A stretch of 43,203 nucleotides of DNA from Acetobacter tropicalis (GTDB lineage: Bacteria > Pseudomonadota > Alphaproteobacteria > Acetobacterales > Acetobacteraceae): positions 1-43,203 of the forward strand of contig NZ_LHZQ01000196.1 of NCBI RefSeq assembly GCF_001580915.1, given 5' to 3'. Shown in pieces: positions 35,702 to 43,203 of the stretch. Both the position numbers and the translations under genes were made by a program. The notes beneath the pieces were generated by a model. The model saw only the letters and a list, made by a program, of their open reading frames with translations, had not been told where the DNA came from and did no database searches. Numbering within the stretch: the first letter of the stretch is position 1; every line of letters begins with the position of its first letter.

Positions 35702-36076
35702 TCAGACAGGAAAAGGCGGAAGGGTTTTGCCCCCAAGCAGATGCAGATGGAAGTGCGGTACTTCCTGCCCTGCATTCTGTCCTGCATTGGTGATAACACG
35801 ATATCCGCTTTCTTCCAGTTTCAGGTCAGCGGCAATCTGCCCTGTGGACTGCATGACAGCGGCAATTTCATCAGCGCTGGCATTTTTGCTGAAATCAATA
35901 AAAGAGACGTACGGTTTTTTGGGAATGATGATGACATGCACGGGTGCTTTGGGTGCAATATCATGAAACGCCAGCACCCAGTCGTTTTCAAAAACCTTCT
36001 TGCATGGAATATCACCACGCAGAATTTTTGCGAAAATATTGTCCGGATTGTAGGGACCTGTTCCGTTAACAGCCAT
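35702..36076 (-). CDS. hinT: HIT-family purine nucleoside phosphoramidase HinT
   Basis: A 124-residue HIT protein: FAKILRGDIPCKKVFE near the start and the histidine triad VPHFHLHLLGG (H108, H110, H112), which hydrolyses adenosine phosphoramidates and acyl-adenylates. ATG 36076 shares its first base with the hisE stop (TGATG), so translation is coupled to hisE; a GTG one codon upstream is less likely. Position behind hisE suggests historic linkage rather than a role in histidine synthesis. Confidence 0.93.
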   Translation of the reverse strand: MAVNGTGPYNPDNIFAKILRGDIPCKKVFENDWVLAFHDIAPKAPVHVIIIPKKPYVSFIDFSKNASADEIAAVMQSTGQIAADLKLEESGYRVITNAGQNAGQEVPHFHLHLLGGKTLPPFPV

Positions 36077-36561
36077 CACTTATCCTTTTTTGCAAAAGTT
36101 TCTTTAGGACGAGATGCTTTTTCAGCAATACCGCTTACACCCTCACGGCGGCGCAGTTCAGCCCAGACTTCCTCCGGGGTAACGCCTGCATCAACCCACA
36201 GAACAACAAGGTGGTAAAGTACATCAGCACTTTCTCCAACCAGAAGATCCTTGCGGCCTGCTACGGCTTCAATCAGACATTCAACGGCCTCTTCACCAAA
36301 TTTCTGCGCAATCTTGTACGTGCCACGAGAGAGCAGACGTGCGGAGTGGCTAACGGAAGGATCTGTGTCTTTCCGGCTGAGAACCACATCATACAGTCGG
36401 TCCAGAACAGTCTTGTCAGCAGGTTCGTTCAGAAGATCATCCTGCACGATCTCTGCTTTGGTTTCCGCCTGTTTTGCTGAAGCAGCCTTTTTGGACTGGC
36501 CTTTGCCAGTAGCCTTTGAAGCGGTTTTGGCGCTGGGTTTGGTGCTGACTTTCTTGATCAT
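36076..36561 (-). CDS. hisE: Phosphoribosyl-ATP pyrophosphohydrolase with Lys/Ala-rich N-terminal extension
   Basis: A 161-residue HisE, which hydrolyses PR-ATP to PR-AMP, the second step of histidine synthesis. The MazG-like core (about residues 50-150) has [25 protein letters not shown], then [13 protein letters not shown] and [14 protein letters not shown], whose Glu and Asp residues bind Mg. Typical HisE has about 105-110 residues; here a low-complexity segment rich in Lys, Ala, Ser and Thr adds about 45 residues at the N-terminus and a charged tail follows the core. ATG 36561 overlaps the hisF stop (ATGA). No internal ATG lies before the core, so the extension is probably translated. Confidence 0.92.
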   Translation of the reverse strand: MIKKVSTKPSAKTASKATGKGQSKKAASAKQAETKAEIVQDDLLNEPADKTVLDRLYDVVLSRKDTDPSVSHSARLLSRGTYKIAQKFGEEAVECLIEAVAGRKDLLVGESADVLYHLVVLWVDAGVTPEEVWAELRRREGVSGIAEKASRPKETFAKKDK

Positions 36562-37346
36562 GCGCGTAGGTTTGCCTGAAAAGGGGAGGGAGAAGGACGA
36601 ACCGGCAGTCCGGCTTCAGCCAGCGCCGTTTTAACCTGGGAAACCGTAAACTGGCCAAAATGGAAGACGCTGGCAGCCAGAAGCCCCGTGGCGCCAGCCT
36701 GAGCGCCTTCCACAAAATGTTCAAGCGCGCCAACGCCGCCAGAAGCGACAATTGGCAGGCGAACCGCCTGTGTGGCGGCTTTCAGAAGGTCAAGATCAAA
36801 CCCGGAGCGTGTGCCATCACGGTCCATGGAGGTGAGCAGAATTTCTCCCGCCCCACGTTCAGCCACTTCCTTGCACCACTCTATCGCGTCACGCCCGGTG
36901 GAGGTGCGGCCCCCATGAGTATAAACTTCCCATTTGCCAGGAGCGGACTGTCGGGCGTCAATGGCCACAACGACGCATTGGCTGCCAAACTTGCGGGCGG
37001 CTTCATTGATCAGTTCGGGGCGGGACACTGCGGCGGAGTTCATGGCGCATTTGTCTGCACCAGCCAGAAGCAGGCGGCGCATGTCTTCTGTGGCGCGCAC
37101 ACCGCCACCTACCGTCAACGGCAGGAAAATCCGCTCTGCAGTGCGGCTGACCACGTCCAGAATCGTGTCACGGTTTTCGTGGCTGGCGGTAATGTCCAGA
37201 AAAGTCAGTTCGTCAGCGCCTGCGGCATCATACAGTGCGGCCTGTTCAACCGGGTCCCCTGCATCGCGCAGGGAGACAAAATTGACGCCTTTGACAACGC
37301 GTCCGTTTTTGACATCCAGGCAAGGAATAACGCGCAGTTTGAGCAT
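36558..37346 (-). CDS. hisF: Imidazole glycerol phosphate synthase cyclase subunit
   Basis: HisF, 262 residues, is the TIM-barrel partner of HisH; it makes imidazole glycerol phosphate and AICAR from PRFAR and ammonia. Catalytic Asp residues are D11 in [14 protein letters not shown] and D130 in VVVAIDAR. Phosphate loops are LTVGGGVR and [11 protein letters not shown]-terminal tail of about ten residues follows the barrel. It starts one base inside the hisA stop and overlaps hisE by four bases, so it is tightly coupled in the his operon. Confidence 0.97.
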   Translation of the reverse strand: MLKLRVIPCLDVKNGRVVKGVNFVSLRDAGDPVEQAALYDAAGADELTFLDITASHENRDTILDVVSRTAERIFLPLTVGGGVRATEDMRRLLLAGADKCAMNSAAVSRPELINEAARKFGSQCVVVAIDARQSAPGKWEVYTHGGRTSTGRDAIEWCKEVAERGAGEILLTSMDRDGTRSGFDLDLLKAATQAVRLPIVASGGVGALEHFVEGAQAGATGLLAASVFHFGQFTVSQVKTALAEAGLPVRPSPSPFQANLRA

Positions 37347-38680
37347 CAGGCCAGAACCTTGAGCGCTTCTGCGGGAGAAACACGGCCATCATACAGAGCA
37401 CGGCCTACAATCACGCCCTCAATACCGGGAGCCTGATCGGCCGCTTTGCGCAGGGCTGCCAGATGGTCGATCGAGCCAACACCGCCGCTGGCGATAACGG
37501 GAATGGTGACCGTATTGGCCAGAGCAACCGTCTGTTCCAGATCGAGACCTTCCAGCATGCCGTCCCGGCTGATCTCCGTGAAAATAATGGCGGCAACGCC
37601 TGCTTCCTGCATGCGCAGCGCCAGTTCCGTGGCCTGCATGTCTGAAACTTCTGCCCAGCCTTCCGTGGCGACGTGGCCGGAACGGGCATCAATGCCCGCC
37701 ACAATGCGGCCCGGAAAGGCGCGGCATGCTTCGCGCACCAGCGCCGGATTTTTTACAGCGACCGAACCAAGAATAACGCGCGTAACGCCAGCTTCCAGCC
37801 AGGAGGCAATGGCCTTCATGTCACGCAGTCCCCCGCCAAGCTGCATGGGGACGGTTGATGCTTCCAGAATGGCCCGTACGGCGGGCACGTTGGCGGACTG
37901 TCCTGCAAAAGCGCCGTTCAGATCAACGGCATGCAGCCATTTGAACCCGGCATTACACCAGGCACGAGCCTGTGCCGCGGGATCATCTGAATAAACGGTG
38001 GCATCTTCCATCTCGCCCCGGCGCAGACGTACGCAGGCGCCATCTTTCAGATCAATGGCGGGGTAAAGCGTCAAAGGGCGGGAAGAGGAGGATGTGTATT
38101 CGGCGGGAGCAACGTCTGCCTGGGTCATGCGGGGTGCTTCTGCTGTTGCGGGACGGGCGTTATCAAGAAGTTTGGTAAAGAACAGGCCTGATACGGTCTG
38201 ATCGCCAATGCGGGCATAGTGTGGATGGGTACCCCACTGTTCAAAACCCGCCTTACGGAACAGATCAATGGCGGCGGTCTGCGTTTCTGGCACATCCACG
38301 TTCAGCACACGGTAGCCCATGCTGCGGGCGGCGTTTTCCACCTCCTGCAACAGGAGGGTGCCTAGCCCCTGTTTCCGGGCATAAGGCGCAACAAACAGGT
38401 GCATCAGCGTGACGCACATGGCCTGAGCCTCGTTATTGCGGGCGGCGCGGACCAGTTGCGCACAGCCGACAATCACGCCATCCAGCCGCACGGCAAACAG
38501 CATGCGTTCGGGCACCAGAAGCAGCCCTTTGAAATAGCGCGCCAGAACCTGCCGCCCCTGCGGCTGTATCCAGCCAAAACCGCCACCGTCCAGAATGGCG
38601 GCATCTACGGCTTCACACAGGGCCTGAAGATCATCTTCATCCAGTTTAAGGATACGTTGAACGGGTTTTTTCCGAGACAT
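37346..38680 (-). CDS. hisA: Fusion of GNAT acetyltransferase and HisA
   Basis: One uninterrupted 444-residue frame. Residues 1-172 form a GNAT acetyltransferase: [19 protein letters not shown] contains the acetyl-CoA loop R102-x-x-G105-x-G107, followed by [23 protein letters not shown] 30-residue Ala/Pro/Ser linker follows. Residues 203-444 are HisA, the ProFAR isomerase, with catalytic D210 (YPAIDLKDG) and D331 (AGIDARSG), GGGLRD and VIASGGVGS. Normal HisA has about 240 residues. An internal ATG (38128) before the HisA part could give a separate HisA as well. The stop and start overlap hisF and hisH by one base each, so the fused unit occupies the normal hisA slot. Confidence 0.92.
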   Translation of the reverse strand: MSRKKPVQRILKLDEDDLQALCEAVDAAILDGGGFGWIQPQGRQVLARYFKGLLLVPERMLFAVRLDGVIVGCAQLVRAARNNEAQAMCVTLMHLFVAPYARKQGLGTLLLQEVENAARSMGYRVLNVDVPETQTAAIDLFRKAGFEQWGTHPHYARIGDQTVSGLFFTKLLDNARPATAEAPRMTQADVAPAEYTSSSSRPLTLYPAIDLKDGACVRLRRGEMEDATVYSDDPAAQARAWCNAGFKWLHAVDLNGAFAGQSANVPAVRAILEASTVPMQLGGGLRDMKAIASWLEAGVTRVILGSVAVKNPALVREACRAFPGRIVAGIDARSGHVATEGWAEVSDMQATELALRMQEAGVAAIIFTEISRDGMLEGLDLEQTVALANTVTIPVIASGGVGSIDHLAALRKAADQAPGIEGVIVGRALYDGRVSPAEALKVLA

Positions 38681-39342
38681 CAGACCGCCCAGCGTGTTTC
38701 AGGCTGCCAAGCCAGAAAATTGGCCAGAATCCGCAGCCCGACGGTCTGGCTTTTTTCAACATGGAACTGCGTGCCCGCCACATTGCCGTTGCAGACAAAG
38801 GCAGGCACGGCCCCTCCGTAATCCGTGGTGGCGATCAAGGTCTCCGGTGCAGCCCCCTGCAAGGCATAGGAATGCACAAAATAACCGTGCGGAGCGGTGC
38901 CCAGTCCTTCCGTCAAGGGGTGGGGCTGGGTGAGGTTGAGTTCATTCCAGCCCATCTGTGGCAGCCGCAGGCCGGGGGCCTCCATGGGCGTAATGTCTCC
39001 CTTTATCCAGCCAAAGCCGGGGGTAACGCCGTGTTCCAGCCCGCGCTCGGCCATAAGCTGCATGCCCACGCAGATACCTAGAAAAGGCGTGCCGTTGCGT
39101 GTGGCGGTGAGCAGCGCATCCTTCAGGCCCGGCTGCGTATCCAACCCTTGCGCGCAATCCGCAAAGGCCCCCTGACCGGGCAGGATGATACGGTCGGCCT
39201 CCAGCACTGCGGAGGGTGAATTGGTAATGGTGACTGTGGCCGCAATGCCAGAGAGTTCGGCCGCGCGTGCTGCTGCGCGTGCTGCGGAAGCCAGATTGCC
39301 GCCTTCATAATCAATAACGGCAATGGAGAGAGACTGGGTCAT
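38680..39342 (-). CDS. hisH: Imidazole glycerol phosphate synthase glutaminase subunit
   Basis: HisH, 220 residues, supplies ammonia from glutamine to HisF. The class I amidotransferase triad is present: C91 in LGICVGMQL, H194 and E196 in TQFHVEKSQ. The N-terminal IAVIDYEGGNLAS and LPGQGAF segments are typical. I use ATG 39342, with GAGG just upstream, rather than GTG 39354. Its stop overlaps the first base of the GNAT-HisA gene. Confidence 0.96.
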   Translation of the reverse strand: MTQSLSIAVIDYEGGNLASAARAAARAAELSGIAATVTITNSPSAVLEADRIILPGQGAFADCAQGLDTQPGLKDALLTATRNGTPFLGICVGMQLMAERGLEHGVTPGFGWIKGDITPMEAPGLRLPQMGWNELNLTQPHPLTEGLGTAPHGYFVHSYALQGAAPETLIATTDYGGAVPAFVCNGNVAGTQFHVEKSQTVGLRILANFLAWQPETRWAV

Positions 39343-39467
39343 GGGACCTCGCACTTATGGTCCTGTTTGGAAAACGGGCTGGCATACCCCGGAGGGACAG
39401 CGCCCGCTGGATCATTCTGAAACAGGCTGAGCAGGCAGCCACGGCGTGGCGCCAGACCCGGCCCTGT

Positions 39468-40064
39468 TTACAGCACTCCCTTGGTTGAGGGAATGGCCCC
39501 CTGCGCCCGAGGGTCCATCTCAACTGCCATGCGCAGGGCGCGGGCAAGAGCCTTGAACGCGGCTTCTGCAATATGGTGGCAATTTTTACCTGCTTTTTCC
39601 GTCAGATGCAGGGTGATCATGCTGGACATGGCAAAGGCGCGGAAAAATTCTTCCACCAGTTCGGTATCCAGTTCACCAATGCGGTCGCGGTCAAAAGTGG
39701 CGTCAAATGCCAGAAAGGGACGGCCGGAAAGGTCAACCACAGCTTCACACAGCGCTTCATCCAGCGGCACAAGCGCGTGGCCAAAGCGGCGCACACCCCG
39801 TTTGTCGCCCAGCGCCTGCCGCAATGCCTGGCCCAGTGCTATCCCGGTGTCTTCTACGGTGTGATGACCATCAATATGCAGGTCTCCCCGCACTTTTACC
39901 GTCAGATCCAGCAGGCCATGCTTGGCCAGTGCTGTCAGCATATGGTCAAAAAAACCGATGCCGGTATCAATGTCTGCCTGTCCTGATCCATCCAGATCAA
40001 GAGTGACGGCAATATCTGTCTCGCTGGTAACGCGATGAAGGGTGGCTTGGCGCGGTGTGCTCAT
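39468..40064 (-). CDS. hisB: Imidazoleglycerol-phosphate dehydratase
   Basis: HisB, 198 residues, dehydrates imidazole glycerol phosphate and uses Mn coordinated by two His-rich motifs: [11 protein letters not shown] (H67, H68, E71, D72) and its repeat [13 protein letters not shown]. It is the monofunctional form without the HAD phosphatase domain of the enterobacterial fusion, so histidinol-phosphate phosphatase must be elsewhere. ATG 40064 gives the normal length. It is first in the operon, 125 bases before hisH; that gap holds no gene and no evident terminator. Confidence 0.97.
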   Translation of the reverse strand: MSTPRQATLHRVTSETDIAVTLDLDGSGQADIDTGIGFFDHMLTALAKHGLLDLTVKVRGDLHIDGHHTVEDTGIALGQALRQALGDKRGVRRFGHALVPLDEALCEAVVDLSGRPFLAFDATFDRDRIGELDTELVEEFFRAFAMSSMITLHLTEKAGKNCHHIAEAAFKALARALRMAVEMDPRAQGAIPSTKGVL

Positions 40065-40128
40065 GATGCGGAGTCTATAGCCGAAGAGTGCGGCAGATAC
40101 CATCATGCATGCGGTGGGGCAGAACCTC

Positions 40129-42177
40129 TCAGGGAACGTTCTGTTCCAGTTCCGTCAGCCAGAGTGTGGCATTGCCATCGGACGGAGCGCGCCAGTCTCC
40201 ACGGGGAGAAAGGCTGCCGCCAGCCATGATTTTCGGCCCGTTGGGCATGGCGGAGCGCTTGAACTGGCTGGTGGCGAAAAAGCGCCGTAGGAAAACGCGC
40301 AGCCAGTGTTTGATGGTGGGCAGATCATACGTCTTCCGTTCGGCCTGCGGAAAGCCGGGTGGCCACGCGCCTGCATCGGCGTCCTGCCATGCCTGTTGCG
40401 TCATGTAGGCGATACGGGAGGGAGTGAAGCCGTAGCGCAGCACGTAAAACAGGGTAAAATCATGCAGGGCGTAGGGACCAATAATGTCTTCCGTGCTCTG
40501 AATGCTTCCATCCGCGCCGGCGGGCACCAGTTCTGGGGAGATTTCCGTGGCCAGAATGGTGGAGAGCAGGGGCGTGACCTCGGCCGAGAAATGGCCCGAG
40601 GCGATGGCCCAGCGAATGATGTGCTGGATAAGAGTTTTTGGCAGGCCCGCATTCACATTGTAATGGGCCATCTGGTCGCCTACACCATAGGTGCACCAGC
40701 CCAATGCAAGTTCTGAGAGATCGCCGGTGCCAATCACCAGTCCATTATGCATATTGGCCAGCCGGAACAGGAAATCCGTGCGCAGTCCTGCCTGCACGTT
40801 CTCAAAAGTGATGTCATGCACGGGCTCGCCTTGGGCAAAGGGATGTTTGATCTCCTTGAGCATAAGGGTGGCTGCGGGGCGGATATCCAGAAGCTCGTTG
40901 CCTGTGCCAAGAGCCGCCATAAGGGCCTGCGCACTGGCGAGGGTTTTTTCCGTCGTGCCAAAACCGGGCATAGTGTAGCCCAGCACAGCGGAACGCGGCC
41001 AGCCGAGTTCATCTGCGGCACGCACGGCCACCAACAGCGCCTGCGTGGAATCCAGCCCCCCGGAAATGCCGATGACCATGGTTTTGGCGCCACTGGCGCG
41101 CAGGCGTTGCTTGAGGGCGGTTACCTGAATGGTAAAGGCTTCAAAACAGTCCTGCGCCAACCGCGCGGGATCACTTGGCACAAACGGAAAACGTGCAAGC
41201 GGGCGGCGTAGTCCCAGATCTGCCTGTGGTGGGGCGAGAGTGAAGGATATTCGCCGCCAGTCTGGCGCGTTGGCTGTCATGGCCTGCGCGTTGGCCGCAA
41301 AGGAGCCCATGCGCAGGCGTTCCTGCCGTAACAGCATGAGATCAATATCTGCCGTGACTGTCTGAGCCGTGGAGGGAAAGCGTTCGCTCTCGGCAAGCAG
41401 GACACCATTTTCAAAGATGGAAATCTGGCCATCCCACGCCACATCGGTTGTGGATTCGCCAGCGCCTGCGGCGGCGTAAATATAGGCGGTAACGCACCGC
41501 GCAGATTGGGACTGGCACAGAAGTGTGCGTGTCTCCGCCTTGCCGACTGTGATGTCACTGGCGGAGGGATTGGCGAGCAGCGTAGCCCCCGCCAGCGCTG
41601 CCAACGTGCCGGGCGGGACGGGGACCCACATATCCTCGCAAATTTCCACTCCCAGACAGAACCCGGGTAGATCTGTGGCATCAAACAGCAGATCCGCGCC
41701 GAAGGGCACAACCCTGCCATCAAGAAGGATGCTTTGCCCACGGACTCCTGCACCCGGGGTAAAATGCCGGGCCTCATAAAATTCGCGGTAATTGGGCAGG
41801 AAGCTTTTGGGCACGATCCCCAGAATGGTGCCGCGATGCAGAATGACGGCACAATTATACAGGGTGTTGTTGTGGCGAAGGGGAGCACCTACAACCAGAA
41901 CGGGCAAGAGAGAAACTGAGGCAGCGGCAAGCTCTGTCAGTGCGGCTTCTACGGCGTTGAGCAGAGCTTCCTGCTGGCGCAGATCATCAATGGCGTATCC
42001 GGACAGCCCAAGTTCGGGAAAGACGCATACCGCACACCCGTCCTCCGAGGCTGCCCGTGCGGCGTTCAGAGTGTGTTGCAGGTTAGTGGCCGGATCTGCC
42101 AGAGAAACAGGAACAGTGCAGGCGGAAACACGGGCAAAGCCGTGATGATACAGGGCGTGAAATGGGGAAACCGGCAC
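40129..42177 (-). CDS. nadE: Glutamine-dependent NAD+ synthetase
   Basis: NadE, 682 residues, is the two-domain type that makes NAD from nicotinic acid adenine dinucleotide using glutamine. The N-terminal nitrilase-like glutaminase has the triad E55 (FPELGLSGY), K124 (VPKSFLPNY) and C180 (VEICEDMW), close to the spacing in the Mycobacterium tuberculosis enzyme. The C-terminal synthetase has the P-loop GISGGLDST and later [16 protein letters not shown]. The frame reaches TTG 42210, but AGGAGG at 42186-42191 points to GTG 42177. It lies 64 bases upstream of hisB in the same direction, so the his operon may be read through from it. Confidence 0.95.
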   Translation of the reverse strand: MPVSPFHALYHHGFARVSACTVPVSLADPATNLQHTLNAARAASEDGCAVCVFPELGLSGYAIDDLRQQEALLNAVEAALTELAAASVSLLPVLVVGAPLRHNNTLYNCAVILHRGTILGIVPKSFLPNYREFYEARHFTPGAGVRGQSILLDGRVVPFGADLLFDATDLPGFCLGVEICEDMWVPVPPGTLAALAGATLLANPSASDITVGKAETRTLLCQSQSARCVTAYIYAAAGAGESTTDVAWDGQISIFENGVLLAESERFPSTAQTVTADIDLMLLRQERLRMGSFAANAQAMTANAPDWRRISFTLAPPQADLGLRRPLARFPFVPSDPARLAQDCFEAFTIQVTALKQRLRASGAKTMVIGISGGLDSTQALLVAVRAADELGWPRSAVLGYTMPGFGTTEKTLASAQALMAALGTGNELLDIRPAATLMLKEIKHPFAQGEPVHDITFENVQAGLRTDFLFRLANMHNGLVIGTGDLSELALGWCTYGVGDQMAHYNVNAGLPKTLIQHIIRWAIASGHFSAEVTPLLSTILATEISPELVPAGADGSIQSTEDIIGPYALHDFTLFYVLRYGFTPSRIAYMTQQAWQDADAGAWPPGFPQAERKTYDLPTIKHWLRVFLRRFFATSQFKRSAMPNGPKIMAGGSLSPRGDWRAPSDGNATLWLTELEQNVP

Positions 42178-42328
42178 TGAACTGCCCTCCTGATCCTGAA
42201 ACGGGCGCAATGATTGCAGAGAAGCCTTTCAACGCCAATATCACTGCGCGCTCTCCCTCCAAATGGTGATGGCCCAACGGTGCAGGAGAGGGCTGAAACA
42301 AAAGCATAAAAAAATATCAAATACCCCC

Positions 42329-42357
42329 TTGCGCGTTTTCTCTTTCCCTCGTAGAAG
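42329..42357 (+). promoter_or_regulatory. Possible promoter of tRNA-Gly
   Basis: TTGCGC at 42329-42334, a 17-base spacer and TAGAAG at 42352-42357, 13 bases before the tRNA. The -10 is a poor match, but spacing equals that of the three other tRNA promoters in this window. Confidence 0.45.
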
Positions 42358-42370
42358 GTGGCCATCCGAT

Positions 42371-42445
42371 GCGGGCGTAGCTCAGGGGTAGAGCACAACC
42401 TTGCCAAGGTTGGGGTCGTGGGTTCGAATCCCATCGCCCGCTCCA
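42371..42445 (+). tRNA. tRNA-Gly(GCC)
   Basis: A 75-base cloverleaf with encoded CCA (42443-42445) and discriminator U. The acceptor stem GCGGGCG pairs with CGCCCGC; the anticodon arm CAACC-TTGCCAA-GGTTG gives anticodon GCC; the T-loop is GGTTCGAATCC. Confidence 0.97.
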
Positions 42446-42470
42446 GATTTTCAAAAAATCTAGGCGGTAA
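42446..42470. repeat. Post-tRNA A/T hairpin module, shared with tRNA-Lys
   Basis: The self-complementary GATTTTCAAAAAATC followed by TAGGCGGT closely resembles ATTTTTTCAAAAAATC-AGGTGGT after tRNA-Lys (31754-31776). tRNA-Pro has a similar TTTTTC-loop-GAAAAA. It may be a tRNA 3'-processing or weak termination element. Confidence 0.5.
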
Positions 42471-42475
42471 GCATC

Positions 42476-42499
42476 AAGGTCGCGAAAGCGGCCTTTTTT
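42476..42499 (+). terminator. Terminator of tRNA-Gly
   Basis: AAGGTCGC / GCGGCCTT (eight pairs, one of them G-T) closed by a GAAA tetraloop and followed by a T6 run from within the stem. Confidence 0.9.
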
Positions 42500-42575
42500 G
42501 CGTTTTAGGGACGTTTAAAGCGCCAGATATAGAGGTGCGGCAGGCTGTGTGGTTCCATACGTCCTGCGTGTTTGT

Positions 42576-42614
42576 GCCCGATGGTTCTGCATCGGGCGGC
42601 TTTTCTTTTTTTCT
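42576..42614 (+). terminator. Second rightward terminator-like hairpin
   Basis: The perfect stem GCCCGATG / CATCGGGC with loop GTTCTG is followed by a T-rich tract (42601-42614). It backs up the tRNA-Gly terminator and may protect the convergent glycosyltransferase gene from read-through. Confidence 0.75.
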
Positions 42615-42669
42615 CACCTGTCCGAATTTTCTGTCCGTTTATTCCGTTGCTGTTCGTGTAAATACGTTT

Positions 42670-43203
42670 TTATGCGGGAGCATCGTCTCTGGGGGCGGCA
42701 TGCGGCGTGGTCAGGCGCAGCCAGGGGTGACGTGCTTCCAGCAATGTCACCACCCGCGGTTTGTGGTTGGGTGTTTCTGTGACCCCATTGGTCATGGAGG
42801 ACCCGTGGCGACGATATTCAGCTAGAATTTCCGGTACATGCACGCCTGTGAAGCCGCGTTCCGCAAAATGGCACCACAGATCAAAATCTTCCCAACCCAT
42901 GGCGTCTCGCTGCACGTAGTAGCCACCGGCTGCGGCCCACGCCCATTTGGCAACCATGGCCATGGCGTCAATATAGTTGCCGGGCATAAGGGCAAGGGGC
43001 TGAAACGGACGGTCACCCAGAACATCAGTCTGGATATGCGTTCCAAACTGTTGAATTGTTGGGTAAGCAAACGCTGCATTTTCTACCTTCATGGCGTGCA
43101 GAAGATGTTCACACGCGGCGGGTAACAGCTTGTTGTCCGCATCCAATTGCATGGCGTAAGGGGTTTCCGTTGCTGCCATGCCGATATTCCGTGCGCCGCC
43201 TAA
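42670..43203 (-). CDS. Family 2 glycosyltransferase, C-terminal part (gene runs off right edge)
   Basis: 178 residues of an incomplete protein whose N-terminus lies beyond the window. The visible start reads LGGARNIGMAATETPYAMQLDADN, which contains the GT2 ARNxG helix and the metal/nucleotide-binding DAD motif. Then come TPYAM, NYIDAMAMV and the acceptor-side GWEDFDLWCHFAERG with the ED catalytic-base region. It probably transfers a sugar to a surface polysaccharide or a protein. The tail after about residue 150 is Pro/Ala-rich. No membrane segment is seen in this part. Confidence 0.85.
   Translation of the reverse strand, partial: LGGARNIGMAATETPYAMQLDADNKLLPAACEHLLHAMKVENAAFAYPTIQQFGTHIQTDVLGDRPFQPLALMPGNYIDAMAMVAKWAWAAAGGYYVQRDAMGWEDFDLWCHFAERGFTGVHVPEILAEYRRHGSSMTNGVTETPNHKPRVVTLLEARHPWLRLTTPHAAPRDDAPA

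Noticed and set aside
42178-42210. TTG 42210 as the nadE start
   Set aside because: A consensus AGGAGG lies downstream of it, correctly spaced for GTG 42177.
42066-42434. Leftward frame beginning MGFEPTTPTLARL
   Set aside because: Reverse strand of tRNA-Gly, continuing into the nadE start region in another frame.

Overview
This window looks like chromosomal DNA of an acetic acid bacterium (Acetobacteraceae, probably Acetobacter or a close relative). That is inferred from the alphaproteobacterial gene order maf / hemE-HAD-hemJ and trmE-mnmG-rsmG-parA-parB, from CnoX with a CGPC motif, from the hisB-hisH-hisA-hisF-hisE-hinT operon and from overall codon use; no marker gene fixes the species. 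Coding density is high, and I see no intact insertion sequence, prophage or CRISPR array.

Layout. 0-6.4 kb: accessory metabolism. It holds the 5' end of a secreted protein gene leaving the left edge, a fumarylacetoacetate hydrolase-family enzyme, a LysR regulator divergent from an AldA-type aldehyde dehydrogenase, a secreted YVTN beta-propeller protein and a secreted creatininase-like protein coupled to uvrA. 6.4-15 kb: uvrA, then a divergent cnoX / Lon-N-domain / Trm112 / lipoprotein cluster, then an amidohydrolase and a Bcr/CflA-type exporter on the other strand, and tRNA-Ala(GGC).

15.3-18.6 kb: maf and, divergently, hemE-HAD-hemJ. The 370-bp gap between maf and hemE is the place where alphaproteobacterial chromosomal origins are known to lie. 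It carries degenerate DnaA boxes, GANTC sites, a T-rich stretch and a very dense cluster of the tetranucleotide GTAC (15 in 372 bp). I call it the probable oriC; the GTAC cluster is the most unusual signal in the window.

18.6-25.6 kb: a block of housekeeping and accessory genes (Nudix, MFS, LOG, tRNA-Pro, a glycine-rich secreted protein, a secreted M1 peptidase, Ogt) sits where many alphaproteobacteria carry rho. 25.6-31.8 kb: trmE-mnmG-rsmG-parA-parB and tRNA-Lys. Two parS sites are embedded in coding sequence, a perfect one in trmE and a 15/16 one at the start of rsmG, 11-13 kb from the proposed origin. Origin, centromere and partition genes therefore lie together.

31.8-43.2 kb: a GST, a DUF4186 protein, then a long leftward operon hisB-hisH-[GNAT-HisA fusion]-hisF-hisE-hinT-nitroreductase-Ubi hydroxylase with overlapping stops and starts, then nadE, tRNA-Gly(GCC) and the 3' part of a family 2 glycosyltransferase running off the right edge. 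The in-frame fusion of an acetyltransferase domain to HisA is the second notable feature.
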